NCBI GenBank assembly: GCA_035606175.1
Contig: DATNFW010000052.1
Location: forward strand, 1 to 64,000
Direction of reading: 5' to 3'
Length of the DNA stretch: 64,000 bases
Source of the DNA: JASHUC01 sp035606175
GTDB taxonomy: Bacteria; Pseudomonadota; Gammaproteobacteria; Steroidobacterales; Steroidobacteraceae
The translations under genes were made by a program, and so were the position numbers. The notes under the pieces are model-generated. The model was not told the origin of the DNA. It worked only from the letters and a program-made list of their open reading frames with translations, and ran no database searches. This document shows positions 7,075 through 18,144 of this stretch, one piece after another; positions within the stretch are counted from its first letter, which is position 1; the number at the start of each line of letters is the position of its first letter.

Positions 7075-9252
7075 ATGAGACTCTCCCGACCTCTCCGGGC
7101 CGCCTCGCATGCGCTCCCGGTCCTTTGCCTTGCCGCCGCGCTGCTCCCGTCCCGCGCGCGGGCGGCCGAGGCGCCGCCGAGCCCCGAAATCGTCGTGACA
7201 GCAACCCGCGTCGAGGCGCCCTCTTTCGACGTGCCCGCCTCGATCAGCAGCGTGCCCGGGGAGGAGCTCCGCCAAGACGCACTCGGCGTGAACGTCTCGG
7301 ACGATATCGGATTCGTCCCGGGGCTCCTCGCACGCAACCGCAACAACTACGCACAGGACCAGCAGATCTCCATCCGTGGCATCGGGGCGAATTCGACGTT
7401 CGGCATTCGCGGCGTGCGCGTGTACCAGGACGGTATCCCGGCGACGGGCCCGGATGGGCAGGGGCAGGTCTCGCAGTTCAATCTCGAATCCGCGCAGCGC
7501 GTCGAGATTCTCCGCGGTCCCTTCTCCGCGCTATACGGCAACTCCTCCGGCGGGGTCATTCAAATCTTCACGGCCCCGGGCACTGCGCCGGCCGAAGTAC
7601 GGGCGGACGTGGCGTACGGCAGCTTCGAACGATTCCGGGCGGGGGTCGATGCGAGCGATGCGATCGGAGCATTCGACTACAACGTGGCGTTCACCCATTT
7701 CTCGGTCGAGGGCTACCGGCCGCACGAGAGCGCCCGCAACGAGTCGTTCAACGCCAAGCTCGACTACACGTTCACCCCCCGCGACAAGCTCACGTTCATC
7801 GCGAACGTCGTCTCGCGGCCCGACGCTGAGGACCCACTGGGTCTCACCGCCGAACAGTTCGCCGCCGATCCGGATCAGACGGCCTCCGCCGCAACTCAAT
7901 TCAACACGCGCAAGAGTCTGCAGCAGCAGCAAGGCGGGCTCCTCTACGAGCTCGGGATCACCGACTCCCAGTCGATCCGTCTGATGGGGTATTACGGCCA
8001 CCGCTCGGTGCTGCAGTTCCTCTCGATACCCGTATTCGCGCAGGCACCGGCGACGAGTGCCGGAGGCGTCATCGATCTCGATCGCAACTTCGGCGGCGGC
8101 GATGCCCGCTGGACCTGGCAGACCGAGCTTGCCGGCGGTGCTCTCTCGTGGGTCGCCGGCTTGAGCTACGACACGCAGGATGAGCTGCGCCGCGGCTACA
8201 ACAATTTCATCGGCAACACACTCGGTGTGATCGGGGCGATGCGGCGCAACGAGGACAACATCACCTGGGATCTCGACGAGTACACGCAGGCGAGCTGGCA
8301 ATTTCTGCCTCGCTGGACGCTCACCGCCGGCGTGCGCCACAGCGAGGTGCGCTTCGATTCGGAGGACCACTACATCACTCCGACGAACGGCAATGACAGC
8401 GGCTCGGTGACTTTCACCGCGACCTCGCCCGTCGCCGGTATCCTCTATGAGCTGCGCCCGTGGTTGCACCTGTACGCCTCGTACGGTCAGGGCTTTCAAA
8501 CACCGCTCGGCTCGGAGCTCGCGTACCGGCCGGACGGCGGAGCGGGAATCAACTTCGCGCTACGGCCCGCGCGCAGCGACAACAGCGAGGTCGGCGTGAA
8601 GCTTCAGGTTCGCCCGACACTCAATGCGGAGCTCGCCGTGTTCCAGACACTGACGCGGGACGAGATCGTCGTCGCCTCGAATCTCGGCGGCCGATCGACT
8701 TACCAGAACGCGGGGCGCACGCGCCGCACGGGCGCCGAGGCATCGCTCGATTACCGCATCGCGGACGCCTGGCGCGTACAGCTCGCCTACACTTACGTCG
8801 AGGCGATCTACAGCGACGCCTATATCACCTGCTCCGGCGCACCCTGTGTCCCGTGCCGGCCAGCGCCGAACATCACGCCCTGCTCCCCGACGGCACTGCT
8901 CATCACCTCGGGAAATCGCCTGCCCGGTGTGCCGCTCAGCGACGCCTACGCGCGCCTCGGCTGGGGGAAGGACCTCGGCTTCAGGGCGGATGTCACCGCG
9001 CAGTACGTGAGCGCGATCGCAGTCAACGATGCGAACACCGAATACGCACCGGCCTATCCGGTGTTCGATGTGGGCGCGGCCTACGCTGCGAGGCTCGGAG
9101 GCGATATGCGCTTGAGCGCCTTCTTCCGCCTCAATAACGTGCTCAACCGTCGCTACGCGGGCTCTGTCATCACCGACGACGGGAACGGCCGCTACTTCGA
9201 GCCCGCGCCAGGGTTCAACGTGCTCGGCGGTCTCACGCTGACGTTCAACTGA
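7075..9252 (+). CDS. TonB-dependent outer-membrane receptor
   Basis: A 725-residue outer-membrane active transporter. A signal peptide (about residues 1-30, ending SRARA) is followed by the TonB-box-like EIVVTATR, the plug domain (QISIRGIGANSTFGIRGVRVYQDG and VEILRGPFSALYGN), and a 22-strand barrel ending NVLGGLTLTFN. The barrel is tyrosine and aromatic rich with alternating strands. Ligand unknown; the plug resembles siderophore or cobalamin-type receptors of the PupA/FepA kind, but no Fur box was found nearby. ATG 7075 gives the cleanest signal peptide; ATG 7036 is an alternative adding 13 residues. Isocitrate dehydrogenase starts 12 bases after its stop, implying co-transcription. Confidence 0.92.
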   Translation: MRLSRPLRAASHALPVLCLAAALLPSRARAAEAPPSPEIVVTATRVEAPSFDVPASISSVPGEELRQDALGVNVSDDIGFVPGLLARNRNNYAQDQQISIRGIGANSTFGIRGVRVYQDGIPATGPDGQGQVSQFNLESAQRVEILRGPFSALYGNSSGGVIQIFTAPGTAPAEVRADVAYGSFERFRAGVDASDAIGAFDYNVAFTHFSVEGYRPHESARNESFNAKLDYTFTPRDKLTFIANVVSRPDAEDPLGLTAEQFAADPDQTASAATQFNTRKSLQQQQGGLLYELGITDSQSIRLMGYYGHRSVLQFLSIPVFAQAPATSAGGVIDLDRNFGGGDARWTWQTELAGGALSWVAGLSYDTQDELRRGYNNFIGNTLGVIGAMRRNEDNITWDLDEYTQASWQFLPRWTLTAGVRHSEVRFDSEDHYITPTNGNDSGSVTFTATSPVAGILYELRPWLHLYASYGQGFQTPLGSELAYRPDGGAGINFALRPARSDNSEVGVKLQVRPTLNAELAVFQTLTRDEIVVASNLGGRSTYQNAGRTRRTGAEASLDYRIADAWRVQLAYTYVEAIYSDAYITCSGAPCVPCRPAPNITPCSPTALLITSGNRLPGVPLSDAYARLGWGKDLGFRADVTAQYVSAIAVNDANTEYAPAYPVFDVGAAYAARLGGDMRLSAFFRLNNVLNRRYAGSVITDDGNGRYFEPAPGFNVLGGLTLTFN

Positions 9253-9264
9253 TATCATCTGCGG

Positions 9265-11490
<2,226 letters not shown>

Positions 11491-12918
11491 GTGCGCGCCG
11501 CGGCGGCGCATTTCTCCAACCGCTCGATGCGGATCGCCCTCATCGTCGCGTGCGCGTTCTTCATGGAAAGTTTGGATGCGACGATCATCGTGACCGCGCT
11601 TCCGCCGATGGCGGAGAGCTTCGCGACGAGCGCGAGCCGCATGAGCCTCGGAATCACCGCCTACGCGCTTGCGACCGCGGCGTGCATTCCCGCGAGCGGC
11701 TGGCTCGCCGACCGGGTCGGCGCCCGGAACCTGTTCGCCTCGGCCATTGGGATATTCACGCTCACCTCGGCAGCCTGCGGCGCCGCGCCCTCATTCGCGA
11801 CCTTCATCGTCGCCCGCATCGCACAGGGTGCCGCGGCCGCGATGATGTCGCCGGTGGGCCGGCTCGTCGTCCTCAGAACCACCGAGAAGCGCGATCTCAT
11901 GCAGGCGCTCTCGATGCTCGTCTGGCCCGCACTGTTCGCACCCGTCATCGGTCCCCCGCTCGGCGGTTTCATCACGAGCGCTGCATCCTGGCGCTGGATC
12001 TTCTACGTCAACGTGCCACTCGGGCTCGCAGGCATCGGGCTCGTGCTCGCGTTCGTCCCGAATCAACGCGCCGCCGAGCGCACGGCGTTCGATGGGAGAG
12101 GCTTCACGCTGCTCGCTGTCGCGCTCGGCTGCCTGACCTACGGCCTCGATGCGATCGGCACGCGCGAAATCAATGCGCCGCTCGCAGTCGGCCTGATTGC
12201 CGCCGCGATCGTCGCGGGCATTCTCGCCGTGCGCCATCTCGCGACATCGCCGCAGCCGGTCGTCGATCTGCGAGTGCTGCGCGTGCGCACGTTCTTCGTC
12301 GCGTGCGTCTCGGGAGGCGCGCTCTCGCGGGCGGCCATCAGCACCACGCCTTTCTTGTTGCCGCTGATGTTCGAGGTCGGCTTCGGCCTCTCCCCGGTCG
12401 CGGCCGGCGTGCTGCTGCTCATCTACATGAGCGCCAACCTCGGCATGAAGGCAGTCACGAATCCGATCCTGCGCCGCTTCGGCATGCGCAGCGTGCTCGT
12501 CGTCAACGGAGCGATCGCCTCGGCGAGCATCGCGGCTTGCGCCCTGATCTCACCATCGCTGCCGTGGGTGCTCTCCGGCGCGATCCTGCTCGCCGCCGGT
12601 GCGAGCCGCTCGATGCAGTTCACGGGAATTACGTTCATCGCGTTTGCGGACATCGAGCCGGACGAGCGTGCGCCCGCGAGCGTGCTCTCCTCGCTCGCGC
12701 AGCAGATCAGCATGGGCATGGGCGTCGCGGTGGGCGCATTGATGCTCAATTTCAGCCGCCTCGTGCGCCATGCGCCGACGCTCGGCATCGAGGATTTTCG
12801 CATCGCATTCGTGCTGGCAGCCCTGCTCGGCGCGTTCGCGCTGATAGCGTACGGCGGCCTCGCGCCGGATGCGGGCGCGGAGATCAGCGGGCACCGGCCG
12901 CCGGTGAGCCCCGGCTGA
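11491..12918 (+). CDS. MFS transporter, DHA2-like drug exporter
   Basis: A 475-residue inner-membrane protein with 12 to 14 hydrophobic segments. FFMESLDATIIVTALPPMA is the DHA2 motif of TM1, GWLADRVGARN is the MFS motif A, and GPPLGGFITSAASWRWIFYVNVPLGL is the antiporter motif C region. Probably a proton-driven drug or metabolite exporter. GTG at 11491 abuts the TGA of icd, pointing to translational coupling; ATG at 11527 would remove 12 residues before TM1. It is the last gene of the TonB receptor, icd, MFS run and converges with the reverse operon, only 9 bases away. Confidence 0.88.
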   Translation: MRAAAAHFSNRSMRIALIVACAFFMESLDATIIVTALPPMAESFATSASRMSLGITAYALATAACIPASGWLADRVGARNLFASAIGIFTLTSAACGAAPSFATFIVARIAQGAAAAMMSPVGRLVVLRTTEKRDLMQALSMLVWPALFAPVIGPPLGGFITSAASWRWIFYVNVPLGLAGIGLVLAFVPNQRAAERTAFDGRGFTLLAVALGCLTYGLDAIGTREINAPLAVGLIAAAIVAGILAVRHLATSPQPVVDLRVLRVRTFFVACVSGGALSRAAISTTPFLLPLMFEVGFGLSPVAAGVLLLIYMSANLGMKAVTNPILRRFGMRSVLVVNGAIASASIAACALISPSLPWVLSGAILLAAGASRSMQFTGITFIAFADIEPDERAPASVLSSLAQQISMGMGVAVGALMLNFSRLVRHAPTLGIEDFRIAFVLAALLGAFALIAYGGLAPDAGAEISGHRPPVSPG

Positions 12919-12927
12919 TCGGTGCAG

Positions 12928-13641
12928 CTACCGGGAGGCGGCGACCCGGGGCGGACTCGCCGCCCCGCGGTCGGCCTCGAGGCTCTCGATCAACCCCGCC
13001 GCGGGCATCGTCCAGCCGAAGAACGACTCCACGTTGAAGATCGTCGCCTGATGCGCCGCGGGGGGACCCGCCTGCATCGTCCCGTCGGTCACGAGCACCG
13101 GCCAGTACTCGTGGAAATACGCATCCCGGAGCGTCGACTCGACACACACGTTCGTCGCGATGCCGACGAAGAAGAGATAGCGGATGCCCCGTGCTCTCAA
13201 CACCGAATCGAGCGTCGTGCCGGCAAAGCCGCTGTAGCGCGTCTTCAGCACCACCGTATCGCCGGGCTGCGGCTGCAGGGCTTCGACGATCTCGAAATCC
13301 CACGTCCCCTCGACGAGGAGCTTGCCTTTCAACTCCGGCCGCGCCCTCATCAGACACAGGGCCGTTTCCTTGCGCGGATTCGGCGAGCCCGCGCCGCCGC
13401 CGTTGCTCAGGTCCGGTTTGTAGCCCGTCTGCAGGTAGACGATCGGCACCCCCCTCGCACGCGCCGCATCGAGCACCGGGGCGATGGTACGCACGACGGC
13501 ATCGGCGCCCGAGATGTCGAGGCCGGCGAGGTCGAGCAGACCGCCGCGGCTTGCGAAGGCGTTCTGCATGTCCACAACGACGACGGCCGATTGCTCAAGC
13601 GCTACGGCGAGCGGCTCGGGTCGGGTGCGCAGGGTGATCAT
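12928..13641 (-). CDS. Isochorismatase-like amidohydrolase, RutB-like
   Basis: 237 residues of the cysteine hydrolase (isochorismatase) fold. The catalytic triad is visible as D24 (VVVDMQNAFA), K133 (VLKTRYSGF) and C166 (GIATNVCVESTLRD), the same numbers as in E. coli RutB, and GKLLVEGTWDFEIV and FNVESFFGW are also RutB-like. RutB hydrolyses ureidoacrylate in pyrimidine breakdown. None of rutACDEFG is in the window, so the substrate may differ; a biuret- or carbamoyl-type amidase is an alternative. ATG 13641 lies 47 bases inside the end of the EmrB-like gene on the same strand. It closes the long reverse run that begins at 25463. Confidence 0.82.
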   Translation of the reverse strand: MITLRTRPEPLAVALEQSAVVVVDMQNAFASRGGLLDLAGLDISGADAVVRTIAPVLDAARARGVPIVYLQTGYKPDLSNGGGAGSPNPRKETALCLMRARPELKGKLLVEGTWDFEIVEALQPQPGDTVVLKTRYSGFAGTTLDSVLRARGIRYLFFVGIATNVCVESTLRDAYFHEYWPVLVTDGTMQAGPPAAHQATIFNVESFFGWTMPAAGLIESLEADRGAASPPRVAASR

Positions 13642-15238
13642 GGCCAATTCTAATACGGGGGCTGGCACGGGGGACAACTCGCGAGTCGCCGATCGCCGAT
13701 CCCTTGAGCAACAGCAGCAGCGGCAGCATCACCACGAAGCTCCAGGCAATGAGCTCGAACACGTTGAGCATCGCGACGAGCTCGGCCTGCGTGCCGAGCT
13801 GTCTGCCGAGAATCGCAGCCGCGAGGGGGCTCGTGGCTGTAACGCCCAGACGGTGCGCGTAGCTCGAGAGCGCGGGGTTGTAGAGCGTGATATGCCCGCC
13901 GAACTGATTCCACAGCACCTGCGCGCGACGCGTGAGCACGGTCGTCGAGATGGAGATGCCGATCGCAGCCCCGATCGTGCGCACGAGACTGTAGATGCCT
14001 GCTCCCTCCGCCATCCGAGCTCGCTCGAGCGTCGCGTAAGCGACGGTGGAAAGCGGGACGAAGATCAGGCCGAGCCCGAGTCCCTGCAAGACCGCCGGCC
14101 AGATGATCCAGAACGGATCGATATCGAGGGAATAGCTCGTCATCGCGTACGAGCCCGCAGCCGAGAGCAGCATCCCGACGCCGACCAGCACGCGCACATC
14201 GATCCGCCCGATCAGCCGGCCGACGAAGATCATCATCACCGCGGTCGCGATGCCGCGCGGGGCCATGACGAGCCCCGTCGTGAGAATCGGGTAGCCGAGC
14301 AGACTCTCGAGCAGGATCGGCTGGATGACTAGTGCTCCGAACATGCCAAGGCCGAGGGCCCCGACGACGAGGCATGCGGTCGCGAAGTTGCGATCCTTGA
14401 AGATGCGCACGTCGAGCACCGCGCCGCGGCCGCGGCGCAGGCTGTACGCGACGAACGCGGGCAGGCACACCGCGGCGAGTATCGCCGCCACCTGGATATC
14501 GCGCGCGCTGAACCAGTCGCGCTCGTTGCCGCGATCGAGCATGTACTGCAGGGAGGCGATCGCGAGACTCAGAACCCAAAATCCGATCCAATCCATCGAG
14601 CGCTTGCGCCGCGCAGTATCCGGCACGAACTGCCAGGCGAGCAGAAACGAGAGCACACCGACCGGCACATTGATGTAGAACGTCCAGCGCCAGCTCGCGA
14701 CCTCCGTGAGCCAGCCCCCGAGCGTCGGTCCGAGCACCGGTCCCACCATTACTCCGAGCCCCCAAAGCGCCATCGCGCGACCGCGCTCGTGTGCCGGGTA
14801 GGCATCCGCCATGATCGCCTGCGAGAGCGGCACGAGCGCCGAGCCGAAGATGCCCTGCAGCAGTCGAAAGAACACCATCTCGGTGAGGGTATGTGCGATC
14901 CCGCAGAGAGCCGAGGAGGCCACGAACCCCGCAATGCCGAGCAGCAGGAAGCGCTTGCGCCCGAGCACGTCCGTGAAATAGCCGGTGAGCGGCATGCAGA
15001 TCGCCGAGGAGACCATGTAGCTCGTCAGTACCCAGCTCACCTCGTCGGAGTTCGCGCCGAGCTCGCCCTGCATGTAGGGCAGCGCGACGTTGACGATCGT
15101 CGTGTCGAGCACCTGCATCAGCGTCGCCGACATGACGGCGACGGTGATCAGGAGCCGGCCAGCGCCGCTTGCCGGACCGTGCGCAGCGGACAGCGGCGCG
15201 GCGGCCGGCCGGCCGGGTGGCGAGGCGGAGCTACTCAC
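13595..15238 (-). CDS. EmrB-like MFS transporter (DHA2, 14 TM)
   Basis: 547 residues, 14 hydrophobic segments. LLITVAVMSATLMQVLDTTIVNVALPYMQGELGA is the EmrB/QacA TM1 region, and the C motif GPVLGPTLGGWLTEVASWRWTFYINVPVG is complete. It should be the inner-membrane pump of an EmrAB-type system, working with the HlyD-family adaptor encoded at 15683-16768. GTG 15238 overlaps the stop of the universal stress gene by 8 bases. The last about 25 residues are polar and overlap the start of the RutB-like gene. Confidence 0.9.
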   Translation of the reverse strand: MSSSASPPGRPAAAPLSAAHGPASGAGRLLITVAVMSATLMQVLDTTIVNVALPYMQGELGANSDEVSWVLTSYMVSSAICMPLTGYFTDVLGRKRFLLLGIAGFVASSALCGIAHTLTEMVFFRLLQGIFGSALVPLSQAIMADAYPAHERGRAMALWGLGVMVGPVLGPTLGGWLTEVASWRWTFYINVPVGVLSFLLAWQFVPDTARRKRSMDWIGFWVLSLAIASLQYMLDRGNERDWFSARDIQVAAILAAVCLPAFVAYSLRRGRGAVLDVRIFKDRNFATACLVVGALGLGMFGALVIQPILLESLLGYPILTTGLVMAPRGIATAVMMIFVGRLIGRIDVRVLVGVGMLLSAAGSYAMTSYSLDIDPFWIIWPAVLQGLGLGLIFVPLSTVAYATLERARMAEGAGIYSLVRTIGAAIGISISTTVLTRRAQVLWNQFGGHITLYNPALSSYAHRLGVTATSPLAAAILGRQLGTQAELVAMLNVFELIAWSFVVMLPLLLLLKGSAIGDSRVVPRASPRIRIGHDHPAHPTRAARRSA

Positions 15239-15671
15239 CGGCCTCCGAGCGCATTGCGACCAGAATGCTGCAGGAGACGCGATCGAGCAGCGTGTGCTCC
15301 TGCGAGTCGGACCACCAGCGGGTGAGCCGGCCGCGCGGCCGGTGACCCACGACGATCAGATCGGCGCCGATCTTCGCCGCGAAACGGGGGATGTGCACGA
15401 TCGGATCGCCGAAGACGAGCGAGCCCTGCGCGTTCACGCCGTGCTCATTGAGCTTGCGCACGCCCTCCTCGAGGAGCGAGCGTGCGGCATCCTCTTCGCA
15501 GGCGACGAGCTCGGGCGTCACACCCTCGGGCACCGAGCTCGAGATGAGACTGCGGCAGATCGCAAGCAGATGAGCTTCCGCGCCGGTCGCATAGGCGATC
15601 TCGGCTCCCTCGCGCAGTGCCTTGCGGCCCTCGGCGCTCCCGTCGTAGCAGAGCAGGACTTTGCGATACAT
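15231..15671 (-). CDS. Universal stress protein A family
   Basis: 146 residues, single Usp domain: MYRKVLLCYDGSAEGRKAL at the start and IGADLIVVGHRPRGRLTRWW near the end. The usual nucleotide-binding GxxGxG...GS loop is degenerate (GHRPRG and SDSQ where GS is expected), so ATP binding is uncertain. ATG 15671 lies 11 bases after the stop of the EmrA-like gene. A Usp inside an efflux operon suggests that the cluster answers to stress or envelope damage. Confidence 0.85.
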   Translation of the reverse strand: MYRKVLLCYDGSAEGRKALREGAEIAYATGAEAHLLAICRSLISSSVPEGVTPELVACEEDAARSLLEEGVRKLNEHGVNAQGSLVFGDPIVHIPRFAAKIGADLIVVGHRPRGRLTRWWSDSQEHTLLDRVSCSILVAMRSEAGE

Positions 15672-15682
15672 ATTTTCGGGCC

Positions 15683-16768
15683 TCAGGCGACTCTGATCGC
15701 AACGGTCGCCGTCGTGCCGATCCGCAGCGGATGCTTTGGATCGGGATCGACGATGCGCACGCGCACCGCCACGCGCTGCGTGACCTTCACCCAATTGCCG
15801 GTCGCGTTCTCGGGCGGCAGCAGCGAGAAAGCGGTGCCGGCTCCGCCGCTCAAGCTCTCGACCTCTCCTTTGAACGGATGTCCCGGATACATATCGAGCG
15901 TAACCGTTGCATGCTGTCCGGGATGAATGCGGCCGAGCTGCGTCTCCTTGACGTTCGCATCCACCCAGAACTCCCCGCTCGAGACGATCGAGAAGAGCGG
16001 CTGCCCGCTTTGAACGGGTGCACCCGGACGCAGCGTGAGATTCGCGACGGTGCCGGCAGTCGGGGCGAGGATTCGCGTGCGTTGCAGATCGAGCTCTGCC
16101 GCCGCAACGCGCGCCTGGGCCGCACGCATCGCCGCGTTCTCGAGGCCTGCAGTGCCGAGCGCACTCTGCGCCTGCGCGAGAGATGCCTGCGCGGCCTTCA
16201 CGGCGGCAGCCGCTGAGACGGCCTGCTCGTGGGTCGCCTGTCCGGACTGCGCTGAAACGTAGCCTTGGGAGATGAGCGCGTGGGTGTGCCGATCGTTCCA
16301 CTGCGCATTGCGGTACTCGGCCTGGCGCTGCGCGAGCTGCGCACGCGCCGCCTTCACGGCTGCGCTCTGCTCGGCGACTTGCTGGCGGGTGAGCGCGAGA
16401 TTGGCTTGCGCCTGGTCGAGTGCGATTTGAAAGCTCCGCGGATCGATCTCGATGAGCGGATCGCCTGCGCGGACATGTTGTTGATTGACGACGTAGACGC
16501 GCTCGACTGGACCGGACACCTGAGCTGCGATTTGCACGACGTTGGCATTCACGTAGGCGTCGTTGGTCGTGACGTAGCGCTCGCTGTGCTGCCAATAGCG
16601 CCAGCCGAAAAAGGCTGCGGCACCGACGACGACTACGAGCGCCGCCCATTTGGCGATCCGGCGCAGGGCGATGCGCCTGACAGGCCTGACCTCGGGCTCG
16701 ACAGGTTCGGGCTCGACGGCCTCGACGGGCTCGAGGCCCGGTTCCCTCGATTTGACGCGCTCATCCAA
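15683..16768 (-). CDS. HlyD-family membrane fusion protein, EmrA-like
   Basis: About 361 residues. A proline- and glutamate-rich cytosolic leader precedes one transmembrane helix (AALVVVVGAAAFFGWRYW), then the lipoyl half-motif VSGPVERVYVVNQQHVRAGDPL, a long alanine/glutamine coiled-coil hairpin, and the second lipoyl half RILAPTAGTVANLTLRPGAPV. It bridges an inner-membrane EmrB-type pump to the outer membrane. TTG at 16768 has GGAGG eight bases before it; an earlier in-frame TTG at 16789 has no such site. The usual TolC-type partner is absent here; instead the gene immediately upstream encodes an Omp85-like barrel. Confidence 0.88.
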   Translation of the reverse strand: MDERVKSREPGLEPVEAVEPEPVEPEVRPVRRIALRRIAKWAALVVVVGAAAFFGWRYWQHSERYVTTNDAYVNANVVQIAAQVSGPVERVYVVNQQHVRAGDPLIEIDPRSFQIALDQAQANLALTRQQVAEQSAAVKAARAQLAQRQAEYRNAQWNDRHTHALISQGYVSAQSGQATHEQAVSAAAAVKAAQASLAQAQSALGTAGLENAAMRAAQARVAAAELDLQRTRILAPTAGTVANLTLRPGAPVQSGQPLFSIVSSGEFWVDANVKETQLGRIHPGQHATVTLDMYPGHPFKGEVESLSGGAGTAFSLLPPENATGNWVKVTQRVAVRVRIVDPDPKHPLRIGTTATVAIRVA

Positions 16769-16818
16769 CGGTGGGTCCTCCGCAGGCAAGCAAGCAAAGC
16801 CGATTCCCAGCGCCGGGC

Positions 16819-18144
16819 TCAGAATGGATAGTTGATGCCCGTGAACACGGCTGCGCCCTCCGATCCGTAGCCCACATCGACGTAGCCCACGACGAACGGC
16901 CGCGCGACGCCGCGGAACCCGACGCCGAAGACCTTGTGCAGGTCGGAGACAGGAAAGGTGCCGAGCGACGAGAACACCCGCCCGAGGTCGATGAACGGGG
17001 CTACTTCGAGATCGAGACGCGTCGAGGCGATGGGCAGCGTGCCCAGCGTGTGGCGCGCTTCGACCGTCGCAGAGAAGGAATTGCGATCGTAGAAGCGGCC
17101 CGCCCCGAATCCCCGCAACGGCTGCGCGCCGGCGATCACACTCTGCCCGCCGCCGAGCGTACTCAGGGCCCAGAAGGGTGCGCGATCGGCGCGCGGCATG
17201 TACCGCAGCGCGATGTGAGCGGCGAGGACGGTGCCGTGCGCAATGGGCCAGAACGCGCGGCCGTCGAGACCGGCCTCGCTATACAGCGAGTCATTGAAGA
17301 GCCCCCCTCGGCTCGCCATGCCGCCATATGCGAGCCACTCCATGCCGCGCGTCGGCACGGTGGGATCGTCCCGTGCGTCGTAGACCACTGCCAGGCGGTT
17401 CAGGAACTCCTTGCTCGTGTTGAGGCCGCGCAGGCCGGGAAAGAGCACATCGGTCGAGGGGATCCGCGGAAGCGTTCCGGGCTCGGCATTGACGATGCGC
17501 GTGCGCAGCGTGTACTTAAGCTGCCAGGCTCGAGTGAGATTGAGCCCGACCTGCGCCTGAAAGAGCTCCTGCTCGTCGGTGAAATTCGTTTGATCCGCCT
17601 CGGGTGAGCGGTTGCCGATCCCGTAGAACCGCTGGGTCCCATCGCGATCGTAGATCAAGCTGAGATTGATCGACCAGCGTCGATCGCGCAGCCGCCCCAG
17701 CTGGTACTCGGCATCGACACCGCGCTCGACGCGCTGTTTGACTTCGGCGGTGAAAGACCATTGCTCGTCGGTCGTGGGATAGCCGTAGATCCTGCCGTGC
17801 ACGCCCCACCCGAAGTAGGTGTTGTGCATGACATCCGGAGCAATGATCTGACGAATCTGGTGCTGCTCGTCCGTCTTCAGCCACGTCGGAATGATTCCGA
17901 GGGTCGTACCGCTGTCGGGATCCTCCACGATCTCTGGAATCGGAAGGAAAGGTGCCGTGGCCGGATTGAACCAGCTCGAGATTCCGTGGCTCGAAACCGG
18001 CGGCTGCGGAAGGGTGGGCGGGGGACCTGCCGGGGGACCCTCCTGCCGGGGCGGAGGCACGGCCGGCACCTGGCCGGCGGCATGGCGAGGCAAGGCGCAC
18101 GGTGCGAGCACGAGCAGCGCGAGCAAGACCGGAACGCCCCTCAC
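16819..18144 (-). CDS. Omp85/BamA-like outer-membrane surface antigen (barrel only)
   Basis: 441 residues: signal peptide (VPVLLALLVLAPCALPRHAAGQ), a proline-rich linker, then a barrel of the Bac_surface_Ag type with the conserved loop GAQPLRGFGAGRFYD (the LRGF motif of loop 6) and a C-terminal FVVGYVDVGYG strand ending in phenylalanine. There is no room for POTRA domains, so it is not a BamA replacement. It may pass a lipid or protein across the outer membrane. GTG 18144 overlaps the phnW stop (GTGA), so its translation is tied to the phosphonate genes, and the efflux genes follow after 50 bases. Function unproven. Confidence 0.8.
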   Translation of the reverse strand: MRGVPVLLALLVLAPCALPRHAAGQVPAVPPPRQEGPPAGPPPTLPQPPVSSHGISSWFNPATAPFLPIPEIVEDPDSGTTLGIIPTWLKTDEQHQIRQIIAPDVMHNTYFGWGVHGRIYGYPTTDEQWSFTAEVKQRVERGVDAEYQLGRLRDRRWSINLSLIYDRDGTQRFYGIGNRSPEADQTNFTDEQELFQAQVGLNLTRAWQLKYTLRTRIVNAEPGTLPRIPSTDVLFPGLRGLNTSKEFLNRLAVVYDARDDPTVPTRGMEWLAYGGMASRGGLFNDSLYSEAGLDGRAFWPIAHGTVLAAHIALRYMPRADRAPFWALSTLGGGQSVIAGAQPLRGFGAGRFYDRNSFSATVEARHTLGTLPIASTRLDLEVAPFIDLGRVFSSLGTFPVSDLHKVFGVGFRGVARPFVVGYVDVGYGSEGAAVFTGINYPF

